The notes under the pieces are model-generated. The model saw only the letters and a program-made list of their open reading frames with translations, did not search any database and was not told the origin of the DNA. From Paracidovorax citrulli (GTDB taxonomy: Bacteria > Pseudomonadota > Gammaproteobacteria > Burkholderiales > Burkholderiaceae_C): a stretch of 64,000 nt of DNA. Below are positions 7,975-16,780 of the stretch, piece after piece. The stretch spans positions 1 to 64,000 of the forward strand of contig NZ_FNEY01000010.1 in the NCBI RefSeq assembly GCF_900100305.1, written 5' to 3'. Made by a program: the position numbers and the translations under genes. Position 1 is the first letter of the stretch, and every line of letters starts with the position of its first letter.

Positions 7975-9093
7975 ATGACCGCCCTGCTGTCCCCGCATTC
8001 CTCCATCGCCATCCTGGGCGCCGGCCTCATGGGCCGGCTGCTGGCCGCCGAGCTGGCGCGGCAGGGGCACGCCGTGGAGGTGTACGAGGCCCAGGGCCCC
8101 GACGCCCAGGGCGCGGCCGCCCGCATCGCCGCCGCCATGCTCGCGCCGCTGGCGGAATCCGCCATCACCGAAGCCGGCGTGGTCCGCATGGGGCACCATG
8201 CCCTGTCGCGCTGGCCCCAGCTGCTGGCCGGCCTCGAGTGGCCCGTGTTCTTCCAGCAGGAGGGCACCCTCATCCTCTGGCACCGCCAGGATGCCGCCGA
8301 GGCCGCGCGGCTGCGCGGCGTGCTGGAGCGCACGGCCCGCACCGTTCCCGAACTGCCGGCCCTCCAGGTGCTGGACGGCAGGGAACTGCAGGAGGCCGAG
8401 CCCGCCCTCCAGGGACAGCGCTTCCACCAGGGCCTGTACCTGCCCGGAGAGGGCCAGCTCGACAATCGCCAGTTGCTCGCGGCGCTGGAGCACGCCATGC
8501 GCGCACGCGGCGTCCGGGTGCACTGGCACCACCCGCGCACGCCGGAAGATTTCACGCCGGGCATGCCCGGCCAGCCCGACTGGGTGCTGGACTGCCGGGG
8601 CCTGGGCGCCCTGGCCCAGTGGTCCGAACTGCGCGGGGTGCGCGGCGAGGTGGTCCGCCTGCACGCGCCCGGCGTGGCGCTGCGCCGGCCCACCCGGCTG
8701 GTGCATCCGCGCTACCCCATCTACATCGCCCCCAAGCAGGACCACGTCTTCGTGATCGGCGCCACCGAGATCGAATCGGACGACCTCTCGCCCGCGAGCG
8801 TGCGCTCCACCCTGGAACTGTTGAGCGCGGCCTATGCCGTGCATCCCGGATTCGCCGAGGCCCGCATCCTCGAGATCGCCACCCAGTGCCGTCCCACCCT
8901 GCCCGACAACCTGCCCGCGGTGCGGCGCACCGCGCCGCGCGTTCTGCAGGTGAACGGCCTGTACCGGCACGGCTTCATGATTTCCCCGGCCATCCTGGAC
9001 GTGGTGATGGAATGCCTGAACGAAGGACAATCACCCCTCGCCTCCCGCTTCGACCTGGCGCTGGACCTCGAGTCCGCCGCCGCACTGCCATGA
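7975..9093 (+). CDS. thiO: glycine oxidase ThiO (FAD-dependent)
   Basis: This 372-aa DAO-type flavoenzyme oxidises glycine to iminoglycine for thiazole formation. The N-terminal Rossmann dinucleotide site is IAILGAGLMGRLLAAELA (10-27), followed by the acidic strand ending VEVYEA. RIAAAMLAPLAE and, near the C terminus, NGLYRHGFMISPA are typical ThiO signatures. It is the first gene behind the TPP riboswitch. The ATG at 7975 is chosen because the flavin motif starts about 10 residues later; no strong Shine-Dalgarno is present. The 3' end overlaps thiS by ATGA at 9090-9093. Using ThiO rather than ThiH implies aerobic thiazole synthesis. Confidence 0.95.
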   Translation: MTALLSPHSSIAILGAGLMGRLLAAELARQGHAVEVYEAQGPDAQGAAARIAAAMLAPLAESAITEAGVVRMGHHALSRWPQLLAGLEWPVFFQQEGTLILWHRQDAAEAARLRGVLERTARTVPELPALQVLDGRELQEAEPALQGQRFHQGLYLPGEGQLDNRQLLAALEHAMRARGVRVHWHHPRTPEDFTPGMPGQPDWVLDCRGLGALAQWSELRGVRGEVVRLHAPGVALRRPTRLVHPRYPIYIAPKQDHVFVIGATEIESDDLSPASVRSTLELLSAAYAVHPGFAEARILEIATQCRPTLPDNLPAVRRTAPRVLQVNGLYRHGFMISPAILDVVMECLNEGQSPLASRFDLALDLESAAALP

Positions 9094-9287
9094 ACGTCGT
9101 CATCAACCAGAAAGCCACCGAGCTGCCCGAGGGCGCCACCGTGGCCCATGCCATCGCGGCGATCGCCGCCCGCCCGCCCTTCGCGGTGGCCGTCAACACC
9201 GTGTTCGTCCCCCAGGCCCGCCATGCCCAGCATGCGCTGCAGTCCGGCGACCGGGTCGAGATCATCGCGCCGGTGACGGGCGGCTGA
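9090..9287 (+). CDS. thiS: sulfur carrier protein ThiS
   Basis: This 65-aa ubiquitin-like protein ends VTGG, the C-terminal Gly-Gly that is adenylated and thiocarboxylated to deliver sulfur to ThiG. The beta-grasp pattern is visible (MNVVINQKA, then [10 protein letters not shown], then [13 protein letters not shown]). Length is normal. The start overlaps the thiO stop. No thiF is in the window, so the adenylating partner (ThiF or MoeB) must be elsewhere. Confidence 0.95.
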   Translation: MNVVINQKATELPEGATVAHAIAAIAARPPFAVAVNTVFVPQARHAQHALQSGDRVEIIAPVTGG

Positions 9288-9348
9288 CGCCCCTGCCCGG
9301 CAGCCTGCCGACGCAGGCCGCCCAGCCCTTCCCTTTCCGACATCCGCC

Positions 9349-10158
9349 ATGCCCGACACCGCATCCGATGACGCCCTGGTCCTCTACGGCCAGCGCTTCG
9401 CCAGCCGGCTCCTGCTGGGAACCGCCCGCTATCCCTCGCCCAGCGTGCTGGAGGCCGCCGTGCGGCGCGCCCGCCCGGCCATGGTGACCGCCTCGCTGCG
9501 GCGCCAGGGCAGCAACCCCGCGGAAGCCGGCAGCGGCTTCTGGGAACTGCTGCGCCGGCTGGACGTGCCGGTGCTGCCGAACACCGCCGGCTGCCACAGC
9601 ATCCAGGAAGCCGTCACCACCGCCCAGATGGCCCGCGAGGTCTTCGGCACGCCCTGGATCAAGCTGGAGCTGATCGGCGACGACTACACGCTGCAGCCCG
9701 ACACGCTGAACCTCGTGGAGGCCGCCTCCCAGCTGGTACGCGACGGCTTCCACGTGCTGCCCTACTGCACCGAAGACCTCGTGCTCTGCCAGCGCCTGGT
9801 GGACGTGGGCTGCCAGGCCGTCATGCCCTGGGCCGCGCCCATCGGCACCGGCCGTGGCCCCGTCAATCCGTACGCGCTGCGCACGCTGCGCGAGCGGCTG
9901 GACGTACCCCTGCTCGTGGATGCGGGCCTGGGCCTGCCCTCGCATGCCTGCCAGGTCATGGAATGGGGCTACGACGGGGTGCTGCTCAACACGGCCGTGG
10001 CCCTGGCGCAGGACCCGGTGGCCATGGCCGGCGCCTTCGCCGACGCGGTGCAGGCCGGACGCACCGCCCGGCAGGCCGGCGCCATGTCCGCGCAGGACGC
10101 CGCCCAGCCGAGCACGCCCGTGCTCGGCACCCCTTTCTGGCACCACGACCATGGCTGA
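9349..10158 (+). CDS. thiG: thiazole synthase ThiG
   Basis: This 269-aa TIM-barrel enzyme builds thiazole phosphate carboxylate from DXP, iminoglycine (ThiO) and ThiS-thiocarboxylate. Recognisable motifs are [16 protein letters not shown] near residue 19, [10 protein letters not shown] (the Lys forming the imine with DXP), [17 protein letters not shown] and [21 protein letters not shown] 61-bp gap separates it from thiS. Its last 8 nt overlap the start of thiE, giving translational coupling. Confidence 0.95.
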   Translation: MPDTASDDALVLYGQRFASRLLLGTARYPSPSVLEAAVRRARPAMVTASLRRQGSNPAEAGSGFWELLRRLDVPVLPNTAGCHSIQEAVTTAQMAREVFGTPWIKLELIGDDYTLQPDTLNLVEAASQLVRDGFHVLPYCTEDLVLCQRLVDVGCQAVMPWAAPIGTGRGPVNPYALRTLRERLDVPLLVDAGLGLPSHACQVMEWGYDGVLLNTAVALAQDPVAMAGAFADAVQAGRTARQAGAMSAQDAAQPSTPVLGTPFWHHDHG

Positions 10159-11059
10159 AGATTCCACCCTCCAGGCGATGGCCGAGGCCATCGTGCAGGC
10201 CCACGCGGCGGCCTTCGCCGGCTTTCCCGCCCAGCCCGCGCCGGCCCCTGCGCACGGTGGAGCGGCCTATGGCGCCGCCCTGCGCGCCTGCAGCCAGCTC
10301 GGCTTCATCGCCGTGGACGCCGACTGCCTCGCGCGCGCCTGGCAGGCCCGGACGGACCGCACGGGCCATTTCGACGCATCGCATTGGCCCGACGAGCCCG
10401 TGGACTTCGGCCTGCAGCCCCGGCCCCACGCCCGCCCCTTCGCGACCTGCCCGGACAGGCTCGGCCTGTACGCCGTGCTGCCCGATGCCCACTGGGTGGG
10501 CCGCATGGCCCGGGCCGGCGTGCCGACGGTGCAGCTGCGCTTCAAGTCGGAAGACGGCGCGGCCGTCGAGCGCGAAGTGCGGGCCGCAGTAGAGGCGGTG
10601 CGGGGCACCTCCGCCCTGCTCTTCATCAACGACCACTGGCAGGCCGCCATCGGGGCCGGTGCCTATGGCGTCCACCTGGGGCAGGAAGACCTCGATGCCC
10701 TGCCCCCCGGCTCGCTGGAGACGCTGCGCGCCTCCGGATTGCGGCTCGGGGTGAGCACGCACGGGTACGCCGAGATGGTGCGCGCCGACGCGGCGGCTCC
10801 CAGCTACGTGGCCATGGGCGCGGTCTTCCCCACCACGCTCAAGAAGATGGCGACCGTGCCCCAGGGGCTGGCCCGCCTCGCGGGCTATGCGCGGCTCATG
10901 CGCGGCTACCCGCAGGTGGCGATCGGCGGGATCGGCGCGGAACAGTTCGCCGATGTGCTCGCGACCGGCGTCGGGTCCATCGCCGTGGTGCGCGCGCTGG
11001 TGAACGCCCCCGATCCGGAAGCCGCGGCGCGCGACCTCATGCAGCGCATGGGGCGGTAG
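10151..11059 (+). CDS. thiE: thiamine phosphate synthase with an N-terminal extension
   Basis: This 302-aa protein is longer than usual for ThiE (about 210). The catalytic TIM barrel occupies roughly residues 98-302, with [62 protein letters not shown] and [11 protein letters not shown]. These bind HMP-PP and thiazole phosphate. The first about 95 residues are Ala/Pro-rich then amphipathic and match no domain I know. The ATG at 10151 lies inside the thiG 3' end and is in frame with the whole extension, so the extension should be translated. It ends the riboswitch operon and faces the FimV-like gene convergently. Confidence 0.9.
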   Translation: MAEDSTLQAMAEAIVQAHAAAFAGFPAQPAPAPAHGGAAYGAALRACSQLGFIAVDADCLARAWQARTDRTGHFDASHWPDEPVDFGLQPRPHARPFATCPDRLGLYAVLPDAHWVGRMARAGVPTVQLRFKSEDGAAVEREVRAAVEAVRGTSALLFINDHWQAAIGAGAYGVHLGQEDLDALPPGSLETLRASGLRLGVSTHGYAEMVRADAAAPSYVAMGAVFPTTLKKMATVPQGLARLAGYARLMRGYPQVAIGGIGAEQFADVLATGVGSIAVVRALVNAPDPEAAARDLMQRMGR

Positions 11060-11125
11060 CCCTCGTCCGCCGGCCGGCGGACCCCGGGCATGCCCGCCGA
11101 GGCCCGCGCCGCCGCCGGCACCGCA

Positions 11126-13450
11126 TCAGCCCTTGGGCGTGCGGTTCTTGCGATCGAACTCGTCCAGTTCCAGGCGCAGTTCCATCTTCTCGTCCATCCC
11201 GAAACCCACCGACTGGCCGGGCGCGGGCGGCGGCGTCACCGGCACCGGCGGCAGGTCGCTGAGCGTGAGGTGGGGCGGCTCGGACAGGTCGATGTCGAGC
11301 ATCGCGTCCGGATCTTCGTGCAGGGGAGACGGCGCGGTGGACGGGGCCCGCGGCAGCGGCGCGGGCAGCGATTCCCAGGTCAGGCCGGCCGAAAGCGTGT
11401 CGAACGAACGCAGCTCCTCCTCGGGCTCGGCGCTGGCGGCCCGGACCGGCGCAGCGGCAGCCTGCACTTCGTCGGCGGGGATCTCGTTCGGCGTGGTGCG
11501 CGGTCGCGGAGGCGCCGGGCCGCGGGCGCTGGCCGGCGTCGTCTGGGCGATGGCCAGCAGCAGCAGCAGGTCGTCGAAAGCCGCCAGGTCGAACTGCGCG
11601 GCCTTGGGCGCGTCGGCCTGCCGGAACAGGAATCCCTCGATCACCCCGAGCACGGCCGGCGAAGACCATTCGGCCTCGATCGCCGCCAGGGCGTCGGGAA
11701 AGCCCTGCAGGGTCTTGCCGCTGCGGTGGAAATTGCCGAACTCGGGAACCGAGACGTTGAACTGCGCGCAGAACTGCTCGCGCAGCTGGTGGAAGCCTTC
11801 CACGCGGCCGAGGGTGTGGTAGAGACGCAGCAGCTCCAGGTAGGCGAATGCCGAGGTATCTCCATGGGCGGCGATGTGCTGCCGGAGCACGGCGATGGCC
11901 TGGTCGTGCTCGCCCACCGACACGAAGAATTCCGCCTGCTGCTGGATGTCGAACAGGTCTTCGGGCTGCGGGCCCGCCATGCGGGGCACCGCGGCGGGCG
12001 CGGGCGCCGCCATCGGCGCCGGTGCCATGAAGGGCGCAGGGGCCGGCGCAGCCGGCGCGGGCGCAGGCGCACGCCCGGGAACCAGCGGCGCGTTGCGCGT
12101 CATCACCGGCCCCTCGACCAGCACCGCGCCGGAAAGAGAGTCCGCGAACGCGGGAAGGTGGAAGCTGTCCCGCGCGGCCGGGGCGGCAGCCGGCAGGGGC
12201 GCCGGAGGTTCGGCCGGCACCGGAGGCACCCTGGCCGCGGAAGCCGACGCCCGGCTGGGCATCACGGGCTGGCGCTTCGGACGCTCTGCGGGCGCCTCGG
12301 CCTGCGGCCGGGTCGCCTGCGCGGAGCTTTCCGGCGCCAGCGGCTCGCCGCCGGGCTCCCGGGGCTGGCTGCTGGCAGCGACGGCTTCGGTCCAGGCGGA
12401 GGCCGCCGCCCTGCGGGCGCGGCCCCACAGCCAGGCAGCCAGCAAGGCCAGCGCCACCACCAGGCCCACCAGCGCATAGACCACCACGGAGGGGAAGCGA
12501 TCGGACTCGGCATCGTCCAGGCGTTGCCGCAGATCGGCTGCCGCAGCGCGCTCGGATGCGGCGCGCGCACGCTCGGTCGCCACGGCACCCTCGAGCTGCG
12601 CGGCCTGGCCGGCCGCGCGCTGCACGTCCTCCACAGGGGTGTTGAGCGCCTTCCACAGGGCCGCGGCCCGCGCGCGCTGCTCGGGAGAAGCGGTCCCCCC
12701 GGTGTCGGCCAGTTCGGGCGACTGGCGCAGCGGCAACGGTCCGTCCAGCCAGACGTCCAGCGGCTCCATCACCAGCCGGGCGCGTTCGGCCGCGGGCGAC
12801 GCGGCGGCCGTGGGTGCCGGCTTCGGAGCGCGGCTCGGCGGCCGGGGTGCGGAAGGCGCCGCAGCGGCAGCCTGGCGGCCGGCCCGCGGCGCCGGGGAGG
12901 GCGCGGCGCCGGAAGCGGCTGCCCGCGGGCCCCGGCCGCCCATGCCCTGGGCGGCACCGGCAGATGCCCCCGCCGCCGAAGCCCCCGCTCCGGCCAGCCG
13001 GCCGATGTCCACCGGTCCGGACGGTGACGCCGCAGCCACCGCTTCGGGCAACTGCGCGAGGAAGGTGTAGCGGCGGGTCACCCCGCCACTGCAGCCGGCG
13101 GAGACCGTCGCGGTGACGACCGGCTCGTCCGCCGTGATGTATGCGCGCACGCGCACGGCCGGGCTGCGCCCGCCGGCCGCAGGAACCGGAGTGACCTGCA
13201 CCTTGGAGTCCGGCACGGCCGTATCCCCGGACATCAGGCGCACGCGCACGCAGGAAGCCTCGATGTCGCTGCCCGAATCGGGTTGCACGTCGAACACGAG
13301 GTCCACCGGCGCGCCCAGCACCACCGTGCCATGGCTGGCGCCCAGCGACAGCGCCGACGCCCCCGTGGCCAGGGCGGAAAGGCTCGCTCCGAGTATCGCG
13401 TTACTTAACTTCACAATAGTTACATTCTTATTCGGTTCATTCTTGCACAT
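11126..13450 (-). CDS. FimV/HubP-like inner-membrane protein with TPR-like domain
   Basis: This 774-aa protein starts at the ATG at 13450 (GGGAG about 12 nt upstream). It has an N-terminal signal (hydrophobic ILGASLSALATGASALSLG), a periplasmic region to about 160 resembling the FimV N domain (VVLGAPVDLVFDV), an Ala/Pro-rich linker, a short coiled coil (ATERARAASERAAAADLRQR), one membrane segment about 319-342 and a cytosolic Ala/Pro-rich arm. That arm contains a TPR-like helical part (QQAEFFVSVGEHDQAIAVL). An acidic C-terminal region (MLDIDLSEPP) follows. FimV-family proteins organise the cell pole and type IV pili/twitching. The assignment rests on architecture; no LysM motif was found. Convergent with thiE. 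Confidence 0.65.
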   Translation of the reverse strand: MCKNEPNKNVTIVKLSNAILGASLSALATGASALSLGASHGTVVLGAPVDLVFDVQPDSGSDIEASCVRVRLMSGDTAVPDSKVQVTPVPAAGGRSPAVRVRAYITADEPVVTATVSAGCSGGVTRRYTFLAQLPEAVAAASPSGPVDIGRLAGAGASAAGASAGAAQGMGGRGPRAAASGAAPSPAPRAGRQAAAAAPSAPRPPSRAPKPAPTAAASPAAERARLVMEPLDVWLDGPLPLRQSPELADTGGTASPEQRARAAALWKALNTPVEDVQRAAGQAAQLEGAVATERARAASERAAAADLRQRLDDAESDRFPSVVVYALVGLVVALALLAAWLWGRARRAAASAWTEAVAASSQPREPGGEPLAPESSAQATRPQAEAPAERPKRQPVMPSRASASAARVPPVPAEPPAPLPAAAPAARDSFHLPAFADSLSGAVLVEGPVMTRNAPLVPGRAPAPAPAAPAPAPFMAPAPMAAPAPAAVPRMAGPQPEDLFDIQQQAEFFVSVGEHDQAIAVLRQHIAAHGDTSAFAYLELLRLYHTLGRVEGFHQLREQFCAQFNVSVPEFGNFHRSGKTLQGFPDALAAIEAEWSSPAVLGVIEGFLFRQADAPKAAQFDLAAFDDLLLLLAIAQTTPASARGPAPPRPRTTPNEIPADEVQAAAAPVRAASAEPEEELRSFDTLSAGLTWESLPAPLPRAPSTAPSPLHEDPDAMLDIDLSEPPHLTLSDLPPVPVTPPPAPGQSVGFGMDEKMELRLELDEFDRKNRTPKG

Positions 13451-13473
13451 AAAGCCGCCTGCTCCCTCACCGC

Positions 13474-13479
13474 CATAAT
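13474..13479 (+). promoter_or_regulatory. -10-like CATAAT 8 nt before the dehydrogenase ATG
   Basis: CATAAT is followed by CGCGCTCC and then ATG at 13488. There is no Shine-Dalgarno in the 8-nt spacer. The predicted +1 falls at the start codon, suggesting a leaderless message. Confidence 0.4.
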
Positions 13480-13487
13480 CGCGCTCC

Positions 13488-15008
13488 ATGACCAACCCCT
13501 TCCCTATCGTAGGCATCATAGGCACGGGCGCCATGGGCCAGGGCATCGCCCAGGTGGCGGCGCAGGCCGGCAGCCAGGTGCTGCTGCTCGACAACCGGCC
13601 AGGCGCCGCCGAGGCCGCGCAAGGCAACATCCGGCAGCAGTGGGAACGCCTCGCCGCCAAGGGCCGCATCTCCGGCGACGAGGCCACGGCCCTGGCCGGC
13701 CGGCTGGCTCCGGCCGCTGCGCTGCAGGATCTCGCCGGGTGCCACCTCATCATAGAAGCGATCGTGGAGCGCCTGGACGCCAAACAGGCGCTTTTTCGCG
13801 AACTCGAAGACATCGTCGCGCAGGCGACGGTGCTTGCCACCAACACTTCCTCGCTGTCCGTGACAGCCATCGGCGCGGCGCTGCGGCATCCGGAACGCCT
13901 CGCGGGCTTCCACTTCTTCAATCCCGTCCCGCTCATGAAGGTGGTCGAGGTGATCGCCGGACTGAAGACCGACACGGCCGTGTGCGACCGCCTCGCCGGC
14001 CTCGCGCGCGCCATGGGCCACACCCCGGTACGCGCGCAGGACACGCCCGGATTCATCGTCAACCACGCCGGGCGCGGATTCGGTACCGAAGCGCTGCGCA
14101 TCGTCAGCGAGGGCGTGGCCGATTTCGCCACGGTGGACCGCATCCTGCGCGACCAGGTCGGATTCCGGCTGGGCCCGTTCGAGCTGATGGACCTGACCGC
14201 GCTCGACGTGTCGCAGCCGGTCATGGAGTCCGTTTATCGACAGTATTACGAAGAGCCGCGGTATCGCCCCAGCGCCCTGGCCGCGCAGCGTCTGGCCGCC
14301 GGCCTGCTCGGCCGCAAGACCGGCGAAGGCTTCTACCGCTACGTGGACGGGCAGGCGCAGGTGCCGGCCGAGCCGCCCGCGCCCACGGTCGCGGAAATCC
14401 CTCCGGTGTGGGTGTCGTCGCGCGCCGCGCGGCGCGCCGAGGTGTTCCAGCTGCTCAAGGACCTGGGCGCCCGGATCGAGACCGGCACGTCCCCGTCGCC
14501 GCAGGCGATCTCCCTCGTGGCGCCCCTGGGCTTCGACGTCACCACCGTGGCCGTGGTCGAACGGCTGGACCCGGCCCGCACCATCGGCATCGACATGCTG
14601 GTGGAGGACGCCGCCACCCGCCGCCGCGTGCTGGCCACCAACCCGGCCACGCGCATCGACATCCGCGACGCCGCGCACGCCCTCTTCGCGCGCGACGGCA
14701 AGGCCGTGAGCGTGATCCGCGACAGCGGCGGCTTCGTGACGCAGCGCGTGGTGGCAACCATCGTGAACATCGCCAGCGACATCTGCCAGCAGGGCATCTG
14801 CAGCCCGGCCGACCTGGAATCCGCCGTCACGCTGGGCCTGGGCTATCCCCTGGGCCCGCTGGCCATGGGCAACCGCTGGGGGCCGGCGAACATGCTGGAG
14901 GTGCTGTTCAACCTGCAGACGGTGTACGGCGATCCGCGCTACCGCCCCAGCCCCTGGCTGCGACGCCGCGGCGCGATCGGACTGAGCCTGCTCCACGAGG
15001 AGGCCTGA
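13488..15008 (+). CDS. 3-hydroxyacyl-CoA dehydrogenase
   Basis: This 506-aa enzyme oxidises L-3-hydroxyacyl-CoA to 3-ketoacyl-CoA with NAD. The Rossmann motif is VGIIGTGAMGQGIAQVAA (8-25). FHFFNPVPLMKVVEVI carries the catalytic His, and TPGFIVNHAGRGF begins the C-terminal domain. A second, partial C-terminal helical domain follows from about 400 (GFVTQRVVATIVN), so the length equals PaaH/PaaC-type enzymes with duplicated C domains rather than the 280-300-aa single-domain FadB-like forms. It is followed after 49 bp by an enoyl-CoA hydratase gene on the same strand, so both serve beta-oxidation or phenylacetate-type ring degradation. The substrate is not decided by sequence. Confidence 0.88.
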   Translation: MTNPFPIVGIIGTGAMGQGIAQVAAQAGSQVLLLDNRPGAAEAAQGNIRQQWERLAAKGRISGDEATALAGRLAPAAALQDLAGCHLIIEAIVERLDAKQALFRELEDIVAQATVLATNTSSLSVTAIGAALRHPERLAGFHFFNPVPLMKVVEVIAGLKTDTAVCDRLAGLARAMGHTPVRAQDTPGFIVNHAGRGFGTEALRIVSEGVADFATVDRILRDQVGFRLGPFELMDLTALDVSQPVMESVYRQYYEEPRYRPSALAAQRLAAGLLGRKTGEGFYRYVDGQAQVPAEPPAPTVAEIPPVWVSSRAARRAEVFQLLKDLGARIETGTSPSPQAISLVAPLGFDVTTVAVVERLDPARTIGIDMLVEDAATRRRVLATNPATRIDIRDAAHALFARDGKAVSVIRDSGGFVTQRVVATIVNIASDICQQGICSPADLESAVTLGLGYPLGPLAMGNRWGPANMLEVLFNLQTVYGDPRYRPSPWLRRRGAIGLSLLHEEA

Positions 15009-15057
15009 CGGCCGCCCCTCCCTCCCCTCCACCGCCCGCAGCCCGGAACCGCCTCAC

Positions 15058-15837
15058 ATGCCCGCAAGACTCGAGAGCACCAGCCACGGCCAGACCCTCG
15101 TGCTGACCATCCACAACCCGGAGATGCGCAACGCGCTCGATCCGGCCATCTACGCGGCCGGCGTGGAGGCGCTCAACGGCGCCGAGCGCACGGCCGAAGT
15201 GCGTTCGGTCGTCATCACGGGCGCCGGAGGGCACTTCTGCGCAGGCGGCGACCTGAAAGGCCTGCAGGCGCTCCGGCAGCAGGGCGCCGAGGCGCAGGGG
15301 CGTGCCGTGGAAGGGCTGCACCACTGGATCGAGGCCATCCGCACCTATCCCAAGCCGGTCATCGCCGCGGTGGAGGGTGCCGCCGCGGGCGCCGGATTCT
15401 CGCTGGCGCTGGCCTGCGACATGGTGGTGGCCGCGCGCGATGCCGTCTTCGTGATGGCCTACGCGGGCATCGGCCTGTCGCCGGACGGCGGCGCGAGCTG
15501 GAGCCTCGCGCAGGCGCTGCCGCGCCAGCTCGCCGCCGAACTGCTGCTGTGCGGCGAGCGCATCGGCGCGGAACGCCTGCATGCGCTGGGCGTGGTCAAC
15601 CGGCTGGCGCGCCCCCAGGAAGCGCTGGCCTGCGCGCTCGCCCTGGCCGAGACGCTCAATGCCCGCGCGCCCAATGCGCTGGCCGGCACCAAGGAACTGC
15701 TCTCGGAAGCGCCCCTGCACACGCTGGCCCGGCAGCTGGAGAAAGAGCGCGACCAGTTCGTGCGCAACCTGCAGCACCCGAACGCGGGCGAAGGCATCGC
15801 CGCCTTCCTCGAAAAGCGCACGCCGCGCTATCGCTGA
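15058..15837 (+). CDS. enoyl-CoA hydratase/isomerase family protein
   Basis: This 259-aa crotonase-fold protein shows NPEMRNALDPAIYAAGVEAL, the first oxyanion-hole segment GAGGHFCAGGDLKGLQ, and AAVEGAAAGAGFSLALACD with the second oxyanion strand. MAYAGIGLSPDGGASW replaces the usual second catalytic Glu region (GLSPDGG instead of GLxPExG), a pattern seen in isomerase or hydrolase-type members. In Comamonadaceae such proteins are often named oxepin-CoA hydrolase, alternative type. With the upstream dehydrogenase this could be phenylacetate-related, but no paa genes are nearby, so I keep the general call. Confidence 0.85.
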   Translation: MPARLESTSHGQTLVLTIHNPEMRNALDPAIYAAGVEALNGAERTAEVRSVVITGAGGHFCAGGDLKGLQALRQQGAEAQGRAVEGLHHWIEAIRTYPKPVIAAVEGAAAGAGFSLALACDMVVAARDAVFVMAYAGIGLSPDGGASWSLAQALPRQLAAELLLCGERIGAERLHALGVVNRLARPQEALACALALAETLNARAPNALAGTKELLSEAPLHTLARQLEKERDQFVRNLQHPNAGEGIAAFLEKRTPRYR

Positions 15838-16011
15838 GCGCGCCCCGGCCGGTCGCCGTAGCCTTCCTTTGCCGTAGCCTTCGCCGTTGTCCCGCGCCGC
15901 ACGCGCGGGCGTGCACAGACACGCGCGCGACATCCGCAGGCCCGCGGCCGCCGGGGGACCCGGTCCCGCGGGCGACAATGCTCCCGCCACCAGTCACGCA
16001 AAAGACAGACC

Positions 16012-16731
16012 ATGGACGACCCCATTCTTACCATCGAAGAACGAGAGGCGATCAATACCGGTCGCTGGTTTTCCTCCCTTTCCCCTTCGCTGCGGCACGA
16101 CATACTCCGATGCGCCTACGTCAAACGCTTCAAGGATGGCGGCCTGATCGCCGCCCGCGGCGATCCGCCCGAGGAATGGATCGCCTGCGCGAAGGGCGCG
16201 GTGCGCGTGAGCTCCACGTCGATCTCCGGCAAGCAGATCACGCTGACCTACGTGGAGCCGGGCATCTGGTTCGGCGACGTGGCGATCTTCGACGGCGACC
16301 GTCGCACGCACGATGCCTACGCGCACGGGGACACCACCATCCTCTGCGTGGCCAAGGCGGATTTCCGCAAGATCCTGGCCACGCACGTGGAGTTCTACGA
16401 AGCGATGCTGCGCCTGCATGCGCGGCGCATCCGCCAGCTCTACGGCCTGGTGGAGGATCTCAACACCCTGCCCTTGCGCGCGCGCCTGGCCAAGCAGCTG
16501 CTGCACCTCGTGCGCAGCTACGGCATCCCCAGCCTGTCGCAGGGCGACGAGATCCGCATCGGCCTGCAGCTGGCGCAGGAAGAACTGGCGCAGCTGCTGG
16601 GCGCATCGCGCCAGCGCGTGAACCAGGAACTGAAGGCCATGGAGCGCGAGGACGCCATCCGCATCGAGCCGGGCGGCCTGGTCGTGCGCGACCGTGACGT
16701 CCTGATGCGCATCGCCGAAGCCGACCACTGA
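16012..16731 (+). CDS. Crp/Fnr-family transcriptional regulator
   Basis: This 239-aa regulator has a cyclic-nucleotide-binding-type beta roll (about 38-130; GDPPEEWIACAKGAVRV, PGIWFGDVAIFDG), a long dimer helix and a C-terminal winged helix-turn-helix (LAQEELAQLLGASRQRVNQEL). There are no N-terminal Cys for an Fe-S cluster, so it is Crp-like rather than Fnr. The residues expected to bind cAMP phosphate (RxS after GE) are not clearly present, so the ligand is unknown. It lies 49 bp before the phosphotransferase gene on the same strand and may control the following pair. The 174-bp upstream spacer holds a 12-bp direct repeat (GCCGTAGCCTTC twice, near 15856-15890). Confidence 0.88.
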   Translation: MDDPILTIEEREAINTGRWFSSLSPSLRHDILRCAYVKRFKDGGLIAARGDPPEEWIACAKGAVRVSSTSISGKQITLTYVEPGIWFGDVAIFDGDRRTHDAYAHGDTTILCVAKADFRKILATHVEFYEAMLRLHARRIRQLYGLVEDLNTLPLRARLAKQLLHLVRSYGIPSLSQGDEIRIGLQLAQEELAQLLGASRQRVNQELKAMEREDAIRIEPGGLVVRDRDVLMRIAEADH

Positions 16732-16780
16732 CGCCGACCTCCCTGCCGCCCACGCACCACCTGCCACGGAACCACCGCCC

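Noticed and set aside
13401..13450. Alternative GTG start at 13414 for the FimV-like gene
   Set aside because: It would give a neat signal peptide but has no Shine-Dalgarno, whereas the ATG at 13450 has GGGAG upstream and is in the same frame; kept as a possibility.
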